DNA from: Planctomycetota bacterium
GTDB lineage: Bacteria > Planctomycetota > Phycisphaerae > Sedimentisphaerales > Anaerohalosphaeraceae
Length of the DNA: 9,247 bases
NCBI GenBank assembly: GCA_012519365.1
Contig: JAAYQH010000292.1
Span: forward strand, 1-9,247
Direction of reading: 5' to 3'
Positions 1-5,416 of this stretch are shown one piece after another; position 1 is the first letter of the stretch, and the number at the start of each line of letters is the position of its first letter. A model generated the notes under the pieces. It saw only the letters and a list, made by a program, of their open reading frames with translations, ran no database searches and was not told the DNA's origin. The translations under genes and the position numbers were made by a program.

Positions 1-1835
1 AAAACAACATCTCGTGAAGCACGCAGCAGCCCATCCACATACAGCGAAAACGTCTGACCGTCATAGGTCACGGTCGCCAAATGCCACGCCCCGTCGTCCA
101 ACCGGCCATTGGCCGTGATATAATTCGACCCGCCCCCATAGCCGAACTCCAGCCCCTGGGCCGCATAGACGGCGGTATCATAGAGCCGGTACCCCACGTT
201 CGAGGTTATCTTGGAAAGTAGCGACATATAGCCGTCAACCCCGGTGTAGTCCTGCGGATTGTACCACAGACTTATCGTTAGCCCCTGCGGCCAGAAATTA
301 AAAAACTCGCCGCTGTTGGGGATTGTCACCCAAAGACCGTCCCCGCGATAGAACTCCATCCCCTGACCGTCAACACCGGCGACAAAGTTCGGATCTGCGC
401 CCGGCACGTTCATCACGCCCGGCCAGTCGCCTTCCGGCCTGCCGGTTCGAATTGAAACTGAATCGCAGATGTCGCCGTCCATCTTCCAATGCGCCACCAG
501 ACGGCGGGTCATCAGCCGAGCCGTTAGCGAGGTCGCAGGCTGATTGAGCGCATTGTCCACAACGCAGTAATACCCGCCCTCGTCAGCAACCTGCACGTCG
601 GTAATTATCAGCGTATCCGTCGCAGTACCGCTGATGCGGCCCCCGTCAGTCAGCGGAACATCATCCTTGTACCACTGGAAAACGTCAGCATTCAGCGCAG
701 CAACAGACAACTCAACCGTTTGTCCGGCAGGGACAGTCTGCGAAATCGGGTTGGCAGTAATGACCGCCACCGCCGGAATTGTGGTAAACGACCAATACGG
801 CCCTGGATGAACAAGGTACCCCACATCGTTCGGCTCATAGGCATCAACCGCCCAGTAATAGCGTTGTGCATTGGCCAGCATCGGCGGCGTAAACGACGTT
901 TCGGCGATCGGTTCCGTTGTCAACTTAACCAGGCCGTACCCTTCCGCGGCCAGGTTCGGTTCACTTGTCCCCAGATAAACATTATACAGAGCGCCGTCAT
1001 AGTCCACAGCGGACCAACTCAATGCAGTATCCACGGCGACAAATTCCGCTCCATTGATGGGAACAGGATTGTGGGCAACGCGAATTTTGGCAAGATCGGC
1101 AACAGCCGCCTCATCCAAAACCTCATCATAAATCCGCACATCCGCAACGGAACCGGACAAATACCCAAAATCATACCGAGAGCGTACCGCCCCGATATGA
1201 ACAGCGCTTGAATTTGTCCCAAAGGCGCCAATCTTTCCGCCGGTATTGACTGTCACACTATTCGTAACCCTGTCAAACGTCTCCGGCACCCCGTCAATGT
1301 ACATCTTCGCATTGGCCATATCCCCATCTGGCAGCGTCACGGCTGCGTGATGCCACTGGCCATCGGTAACCACGGTGGTGCCAATGGCTTCCGCATCGGC
1401 ACTGCCGGTTTCAATCTTCAAGACGCCGCTGTCATTGTTCACCTTCAGGGTAAAACGCTTGCCCGGACCGCCATTGTCGTTCGTCCAACTGCTGCCCCAG
1501 GACACAATCACGTCGCCGGTTCTTCCGGCAGGGATCTTAAACCACGCCGAAACAGACCGCGGCGCAGAACCAAGTATGCCGGGAAAGGCGGTGGTAATAT
1601 AGTCATTGGTTCCATCCATCCTGACCGCCCCCTTGGTCACTTCACCGGGAATAAATACCGCGGTATCGACGAGGGTGCCGTTATCAGCCGGGGAATTGAC
1701 CGCCGATTTGGCCGTGGTTCCCTGCAGGTCATCCAGCGGCCAGTGGGCGACCAACTCGCCATAACCGGTCTGAATCGCCAACACAGCGAACACCATCAGA
1801 CTTAACAACACATAATTTCGTTTCAATGCTTCCAT
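1..1835 (-). CDS. Exported LamG-FN3-Ig-LamG surface protein, partial at left edge
   Basis: The frame is open from the ATG at 1835 to the left edge, giving 611 visible residues with no stop; the C-terminus lies outside the window. AGGAGG at 1841-1846 sits 5 nt from the ATG and fixes the start. Visible layout: signal peptide about 1-26 (hydrophobic VLLSLMVFAVLAIQTGYGE); LamG-like jelly roll about 27-250, with the family's WHHAAVTLPDG strand and an IYDEVLDEAAV ending; FN3-like module about 255-353 (YNVYLGTSEPNLA, RYYWAVDAYEPND); Ig-like module about 355-442 (FQWYKDD, DEGGYYCVV); second LamG about 446 onward (VAHWKMDG, AWHLATVTYDGQTFSLYVDG). LamG domains usually bind glycans or proteins outside the cell; no catalytic domain is visible. 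It is the last visible gene of the sigma/FecR cluster, 142 nt after the PEP-CTERM gene, with which it shares its signal peptide. The type of surface anchor is unknown because the end is missing. The architecture is clear; the ligand is not. Confidence 0.93.
   Translation of the reverse strand, partial: MEALKRNYVLLSLMVFAVLAIQTGYGELVAHWPLDDLQGTTAKSAVNSPADNGTLVDTAVFIPGEVTKGAVRMDGTNDYITTAFPGILGSAPRSVSAWFKIPAGRTGDVIVSWGSSWTNDNGGPGKRFTLKVNNDSGVLKIETGSADAEAIGTTVVTDGQWHHAAVTLPDGDMANAKMYIDGVPETFDRVTNSVTVNTGGKIGAFGTNSSAVHIGAVRSRYDFGYLSGSVADVRIYDEVLDEAAVADLAKIRVAHNPVPINGAEFVAVDTALSWSAVDYDGALYNVYLGTSEPNLAAEGYGLVKLTTEPIAETSFTPPMLANAQRYYWAVDAYEPNDVGYLVHPGPYWSFTTIPAVAVITANPISQTVPAGQTVELSVAALNADVFQWYKDDVPLTDGGRISGTATDTLIITDVQVADEGGYYCVVDNALNQPATSLTARLMTRRLVAHWKMDGDICDSVSIRTGRPEGDWPGVMNVPGADPNFVAGVDGQGMEFYRGDGLWVTIPNSGEFFNFWPQGLTISLWYNPQDYTGVDGYMSLLSKITSNVGYRLYDTAVYAAQGLEFGYGGGSNYITANGRLDDGAWHLATVTYDGQTFSLYVDGLLRASRDVV
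1786..1802 (-). repeat. Copy 1 of a 17-nt repeat within the signal peptide codons
   Basis: This 17-nt stretch (plus strand GCGAACACCATCAGACT) is identical to 2645-2661. Both copies encode the SLMVFA core of a signal peptide, and similarity continues into GYGE just downstream. It reflects a shared or copied leader between two neighbouring genes, not a mobile repeat. Confidence 0.75.
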
Positions 1836-1867
1836 TGGTACCTCCTACATTAAAAATTGCGTGATGG

Positions 1868-1873
1868 TTTATA
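1868..1873 (-). promoter_or_regulatory. Possible -10 element (TATAAA) before the LamG gene
   Basis: On the minus strand the sequence GGATTATAAACC lies about 33 nt before the ATG at 1835, a reasonable distance for a short leader. No convincing -35 hexamer lies 16-18 nt upstream. The site is therefore only suggestive, and the gene could equally be read through from the PEP-CTERM gene. Confidence 0.22.
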
Positions 1874-1977
1874 ATCCGATTTGTCGCATAAAAACACTCT
1901 TCTGCAGTCAGCCGAAACAGAATCACAAGACTTCACACCACCTTGCCCGCCAAATGGCCAAAATCGTATTGGCACCA

Positions 1978-2679
1978 TTACTTTCGTTTTCGCCAAGCAG
2001 CAACTCCCCATACTCCCGTGGCCAAAAGGCCCAGCGTTGCCGGCTCAGGAACCCCCACAAAAGTCATTTCATTGATGTGCAGGTTTCCCGTCCCGCCATC
2101 GGGCCCAATCCCTATAAAACGGACCCATAAACGGGACACAGTGACACTGTCTGTAAATGTGACATTTCTATAAATGCCGTCACCGGCGTTTTGTTCAAAA
2201 TGAACACTGCCAAACGCGGTCCAATTTTCACCACCGTCAAGGGAATATTCATAAGACCACCTGGCCGGTGCCCCACCGCCATTGCGCCACGCACTGACAG
2301 TCATCGCGCTCAGGGTAAAATCACTGTCCGCCGAGATTTCAAACTGCAGCCAATTGTTGGGATTGCCGCTGCCGTGGCCGAACTGGGAAGGGTTATCATT
2401 GGGATGGTCCCATCGCTGCAAATTCAACTGGCCCGGTCCTGGATTGCCTGAAGACCACACAAGTCCGCTATGGCCAGGGCCGCCAACCGTGATCAGATCC
2501 GTTACCGTAATACCGTCCGCCACTGTCGCAACGGACGCTTCGACCCCTTCAAAGGGGGCATTATTGACCGTTGGGCCGCTTACGGTATTTAAGTTCCAAT
2601 CCACCAGCACAAACTCCCCATAACCGACCTGTGCCGCAACTGCCGCGAACACCATCAGACTCACTACTGACACTTTCAT
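1978..2679 (-). CDS. PEP-CTERM sorting domain protein with discoidin-like beta-sandwich
   Basis: A 233-residue exported protein. It has a signal peptide at about 1-21 (VVSLMVFAAVAAQVGYGE), a beta-rich body, and a textbook PEP-CTERM tail at about 209-233: the VPEPATLGLL motif, a hydrophobic helix, then the basic end WRKRK. In known systems an exosortase (EpsH/XrtA type) cleaves this tail during export to the surface or exopolysaccharide matrix; no exosortase gene is in the window. Residues about 105-208 (NWLQFEISADSDF, YEYSLDGGENWTAFG, VSRLWVRFIG) resemble the discoidin or F5/8C-like beta-sandwich seen in many PEP-CTERM proteins, so a glycan- or matrix-binding role is likely but unproven. An in-frame ATG at 2694 exists, but the Shine-Dalgarno site supports 2679. 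It follows the FecR/LamG gene after 170 nt and precedes the large LamG gene. Confidence 0.92.
   Translation of the reverse strand: MKVSVVSLMVFAAVAAQVGYGEFVLVDWNLNTVSGPTVNNAPFEGVEASVATVADGITVTDLITVGGPGHSGLVWSSGNPGPGQLNLQRWDHPNDNPSQFGHGSGNPNNWLQFEISADSDFTLSAMTVSAWRNGGGAPARWSYEYSLDGGENWTAFGSVHFEQNAGDGIYRNVTFTDSVTVSRLWVRFIGIGPDGGTGNLHINEMTFVGVPEPATLGLLATGVWGVAAWRKRK
2645..2661 (-). repeat. Copy 2 of a 17-nt repeat within the signal peptide codons
   Basis: Identical over 17 nt to 1786-1802. It encodes the SLMVFA core of the PEP-CTERM protein's signal peptide. The mature proteins after the leader are unrelated in length and domain order. Confidence 0.75.
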
Positions 2680-2683
2680 CTTA

Positions 2684-2690
2684 CACCTCC
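2684..2690 (-). promoter_or_regulatory. Ribosome binding site setting the PEP-CTERM start
   Basis: GGAGGTG on the minus strand has its GGAGG core 6 nt before the ATG at 2679. The in-frame ATG at 2694 lies upstream of this site and cannot use it, so the protein should begin MKVSVV rather than MWRCKM. Confidence 0.8.
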
Positions 2691-2715
2691 ACAAAACATA
2701 AAAACCCTTCTTTTT

Positions 2716-2760
2716 TCGGCCGACCCGAGGGTTACGATGGACACCGCGTCCACCGGCCGA
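2716..2760 (-). promoter_or_regulatory. Possible structured RNA element in the leader of the PEP-CTERM gene
   Basis: A compact 45-nt element ends 36 nt before the start at 2679. The outer arms 2716-2722 and 2754-2760 pair as a perfect 7-bp stem (TCGGCCG with CGGCCGA). Inside are two hairpins: 2738-2752 (5 bp TGGAC/GTCCA, 5-nt loop) and 2723-2732 (3 bp ACC/GGT, with a fourth C-G pair possible only if the loop shrinks to 2 nt). Together they form a three-way-junction shape. It is followed on the minus strand by an A tract, not a T tract, so it does not look like a simple terminator for the FecR gene. It could be a regulatory leader, an RNA processing site, or chance pairing in GC-rich sequence. 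I recognise no riboswitch class. Confidence 0.35.
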
Positions 2761-2849
2761 GGTATCTGTTTTTATTCTCAGTTTGTCTGTTTTGGCCCGG
2801 CATCATCGCATCTGCTGAAGTTCATGCACGGCCCGAACAGCACGTCCCG

Positions 2850-4478
2850 TTAGAGATTTGCCAGCATCGCAATTTCCTCGGCACTAAGCGCCTTGGCAAA
2901 AACACACACCTCATCAATTCTGCCGGTCAGTTCCATTCCATGCTTCCAGCCCGCATTATAAAACTCTTGGCTGTATCCGATACTGATCGGCGCCAGCTCA
3001 CTATTGATCGAATGGGTATCGTTCACATCGGAAATGGGATCTGGGATGCCATCCACATAAAAACGGATATGAGCTGTGCTGCTGTTTCCTTCTTCAGAGA
3101 CCATCGCGACATGATGCCATTTGCCATCCGCGACAGCGGCAGTCCCTATGGCATAACTGTCGCTGATTTCGAACCGCAGCAGGCCGCTTTGGTCAATTTT
3201 GAAGGTCGCACGCGTGCCGAAACGCACCCCCGGCTTATGCATTCCCCAACTAAGAAGGGTGCCGCCGGCAGTGCCTTTTTCGACCTTCACCCAAGCCGAC
3301 AGAGTACGTGCCGCTGTGCCGGAGATACCATTAACCATCGTGTTTAATCCGGAACGACCGTCCAGAACCAAGGCGCAGAGATTGCCCGGGATGGGCGGCT
3401 TGTCAACCGAGTCGAACACCGGATTGCCAAAGGGCACAGCACCTGCGCTGGCCGGATCATCCATCGACCAATAGCCGACAAGATGTTTCCACGCAGTTCT
3501 GGTCCGAGCGACGCCGCGCGGCAGCTGACGCCATACCGTTTTTCGGCGTGAATCAAAACGACGAACAAAATGCCCCGCAGTAAGCGGGATGTCCCCGATC
3601 TTTCCCGACTGCGAATCTATCTGTTTGGCCTGACCTGCGGTAATCGGACAACTTTGACGATTGCCCGGCTTGCCTGCCACCAGAGAAGCGTTGCCTTCAA
3701 ACAAATGGACCGACGTGCTGCCGTCCTGTTCCACTTCCAGGGAAAATTCGGTACCAAGGTCGATCACGCTGGCGCCGGGGGTATCCACCCGAAAACCGAC
3801 TGCCTCACGCGGCACCACCGCCGTCAGTTTCCCCTGCAAGAGTCGCATCTGTTCGGCCGAGATAATCTGAAATTCTGCAGGGCCTTCCAGAATCACCTCT
3901 GCACCGTAATCAAAGGTCAGCTTCAGATAACCCGAGGTCAGAACAATCGGCCACAGGCGATTGGTTACCCGGCTTCCGATTTCAAATGATCCGACTTTCC
4001 CTTTGGCATCCATACAATCCGACACCGTCGCCACCTCTATTCCCGGACGCACCGGCGCAAATCGGGCAAACAACACCAAAAAAACAACGGCTGCAGCCGC
4101 CGAGGACATCGCAGCAACAATCCGGAATTTATTCTTCGGCCGAGCAGTTTTCTGAGCAGCCGGCGAAACGGACCTCTGAGCAGGCCCCGCTTGGGGCAGC
4201 TCCATAACAGGAGCGGACATCTCTTCGTGGGCAAGCTGGTCCCACAGGGCCTGATCGAAGACGGTAGTGTATTCATTCAGATCAGTGACAGGCAATTTTG
4301 CGCTCAACCGCTCAATATTCATCGTCAATTGAACATATTCACAGTAATGCCGGCAAACCGCCGGATGAGTGAGGATCAGCGCGTTTAACTCCTGCGCCTG
4401 GTCTGGCGTAATTGCTCCTTCCATGGCCAATTCAATCAAATAATCGACCTGTCGGAATTCATCTGCCGCCCTGCTCAT
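2850..4478 (-). CDS. FecR-domain transmembrane anti-sigma-type regulator with C-terminal LamG domain
   Basis: A 542-residue protein. Residues about 5-60 form a helical cytoplasmic segment (YLIELAMEGAITPDQAQEL, HPAVCRHYCEYV) typical of planctomycete FecR partners of ECF sigma factors. A variable linker follows, then one membrane helix at about 118-141 (AAAAVVFLVLFARF). The FecR domain is at about 178-285 (GYLKLTFDYGAEVILEGPAEF, GFRVDTPGASVIDLGTEFSLE, VHLFEGNASL). A LamG jelly roll at about 333-540 ends the protein (WHHVAMVSEE, RFYVDGIPD, GRIDEVCVFAKALSAEEIAML). The expected topology puts the N-terminus inside and FecR plus LamG outside, so the protein could bind the sigma factor and sense an external ligand. 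The start overlaps the sigma gene stop as ATGA, which favours translational coupling; an in-frame ATG at 4514 lies inside the sigma gene and is less likely. The fold assignments are strong. The sensing role and sign of regulation are inferred. Confidence 0.93.
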   Translation of the reverse strand: MSRAADEFRQVDYLIELAMEGAITPDQAQELNALILTHPAVCRHYCEYVQLTMNIERLSAKLPVTDLNEYTTVFDQALWDQLAHEEMSAPVMELPQAGPAQRSVSPAAQKTARPKNKFRIVAAMSSAAAAVVFLVLFARFAPVRPGIEVATVSDCMDAKGKVGSFEIGSRVTNRLWPIVLTSGYLKLTFDYGAEVILEGPAEFQIISAEQMRLLQGKLTAVVPREAVGFRVDTPGASVIDLGTEFSLEVEQDGSTSVHLFEGNASLVAGKPGNRQSCPITAGQAKQIDSQSGKIGDIPLTAGHFVRRFDSRRKTVWRQLPRGVARTRTAWKHLVGYWSMDDPASAGAVPFGNPVFDSVDKPPIPGNLCALVLDGRSGLNTMVNGISGTAARTLSAWVKVEKGTAGGTLLSWGMHKPGVRFGTRATFKIDQSGLLRFEISDSYAIGTAAVADGKWHHVAMVSEEGNSSTAHIRFYVDGIPDPISDVNDTHSINSELAPISIGYSQEFYNAGWKHGMELTGRIDEVCVFAKALSAEEIAMLANL

Positions 4479-5020
4479 ATGACATCTCCGGAGTCTAATT
4501 TTTGATGAACGCATCGAAGCAGCGCATTTTTAATACGTGCCAGATGCTTATAGGCGACATTGACTGACATACCAATTTCATCGGCCAGACTTTTCAGCGA
4601 TTTGCTTTCTACGAACCTGCGTTTGAGAAACGTTAAATCCTTCTCTGAAAGGTGTTTCATACATGCTTTCAGGGCGTCGTATCGTTGTTCGAGGGCATCG
4701 GATACTTTTTCGTTTTCTGCCTCGATAATATCAATGGCTTTTGGGCTGAATTGCAGGCGGCAGCGCTGCTGCTGTTTGTAATAGGTCAAGACCTGATATT
4801 TGCAAATCGTAAACGCCCACGACAGAAAATTTGAGTCCGGCTTGAAGTCCTTGAAATGTTCCCACATATACGTAATAGAGCTTTGAAGAACATCTTCTGC
4901 ATCCATTCTGTGAGGCACCAGCGTCAGGATAAAGCTGTTCAACTTGTAATAATTCCTGGTCAACAATTCGACAAATTCCGAATGCCGACCCGCATCACGT
5001 TTACGGGATATCTGATCCAT
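4475..5020 (-). CDS. ECF-type RNA polymerase sigma factor, Rhodopirellula/Verrucomicrobium-like family
   Basis: A 181-residue sigma-70 family protein of normal ECF length. Region 2 is at about 16-86 (MDAEDVLQSSITYMWEHF, NFLSWAFTICKYQVLTYY), covering core binding and -10 recognition. Region 4 is at about 115-170 (LSEKDLTFLKRRFVE, SLADEIGMSVNVAYKHLARI) with the helix-turn-helix for -35 recognition. Region 3 is absent, as in ECF factors. The wording fits the family often annotated as Rhodopirellula/Verrucomicrobium sigma-70; subfamily is from recall, not a search. An in-frame TGA stands 6 nt before the ATG at 5020, so no longer form is possible. There is no obvious Shine-Dalgarno site, so initiation may be weak. 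It heads the cluster and overlaps the FecR/LamG gene by 4 nt; such pairs usually work as sigma factor and membrane regulator. Its target promoters are unknown. Confidence 0.95.
   Translation of the reverse strand: MDQISRKRDAGRHSEFVELLTRNYYKLNSFILTLVPHRMDAEDVLQSSITYMWEHFKDFKPDSNFLSWAFTICKYQVLTYYKQQQRCRLQFSPKAIDIIEAENEKVSDALEQRYDALKACMKHLSEKDLTFLKRRFVESKSLKSLADEIGMSVNVAYKHLARIKNALLRCVHQKLDSGDVI
4485..4489 (-). promoter_or_regulatory. Ribosome binding site setting the FecR/LamG start
   Basis: GGAGA on the minus strand, with GGAG 7 nt before the ATG at 4478, lies inside the last codons of the sigma gene. It supports the ATGA-overlap start over the in-frame ATG at 4514. Confidence 0.7.
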
Positions 5021-5149
5021 TGGGTTTCATCGAAAACCGATTATTCATCGATTGTTCGCGAGAATTTTCCACCGCCTTACTCGGATGCTCACCCAGAAAT
5101 CCAAACATAAGCCGCCGGCATACACCATGACTTAACCGCTTAAAAAATC

Positions 5150-5162
5150 GCGTTTTAAACGC
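5150..5162. promoter_or_regulatory. Operator-like palindrome upstream of the sigma gene
   Basis: GCGTTT-T-AAACGC is a perfect 6-bp inverted repeat about a single central base, roughly 130 nt before the sigma start. It could be a dimeric regulator site, but a palindrome of this size also arises by chance. No second copy was seen in the window. Confidence 0.25.
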
Positions 5163-5355
5163 CCCTTCTCGAAAAACACAGCCCAAAAACTCAAACCCTG
5201 CCTATCTATATAAGGCGCAACTTTCCCAATTTAGCCGGTTTTTGGGGATTTTTTACAAATAAATGTGTCAAAACCTGGATTTTTGCTTAAATAAGCGGAA
5301 CGGGTTATGCAAAGGCAGCTGAGCAAGACAAAACCGCCGGCCGGTGTTATGATTC

Positions 5356-5394
5356 AACAAAAGGAGACCGTTCTGAAATTCAGAACGGCCTCCT
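5356..5394 (-). terminator. Intrinsic terminator of the CBM96-like/LamG surface protein gene
   Basis: Positions 5362-5394 form a nearly perfect inverted repeat: AGGAG, one mismatch, then CCGTTCTGA facing its complement around a small AT loop, a stem of about 14 bp in practice. On the minus strand it is followed directly by TTTTGTT. It lies 23 nt after the stop codon at 5417-5419, where a Rho-independent terminator is expected, and it separates this gene from the sigma operon. In the other direction no T tract follows, so it works in one orientation only. Confidence 0.85.
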
Positions 5395-5416
5395 GGAAGG
5401 GGCTTGGTTTTAGGGC

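Larger units (their letters stand above)
5021..5416. other. Intergenic region upstream of the sigma operon
   Basis: This stretch of 396 bases has no supportable gene. It holds the terminator of the 5417-7441 gene at its right side and should hold the sigma operon promoter. I see a 13-nt inverted repeat (GCGTTT-T-AAACGC) at 5150-5162, a TATATA at 5207-5212 and a TTGACA at 5266-5271, both on the minus strand. The last two do not pair with a partner at standard spacing, so no promoter can be assigned. Short reading frames here overlap the 5' leader and show no family resemblance. Confidence 0.6.

Noticed and set aside
2571..3347. Long open frame on the plus strand (258 codons)
   Set aside because: It lies antisense to the FecR/LamG and PEP-CTERM genes, whose products have recognisable domains; its own translation shows no fold, signal or ribosome site.
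5266..5271. TTGACA on the minus strand upstream of the sigma gene, as a -35 box
   Set aside because: No -10-like hexamer lies 15-19 nt downstream; the position expected for it reads TCCCCA.
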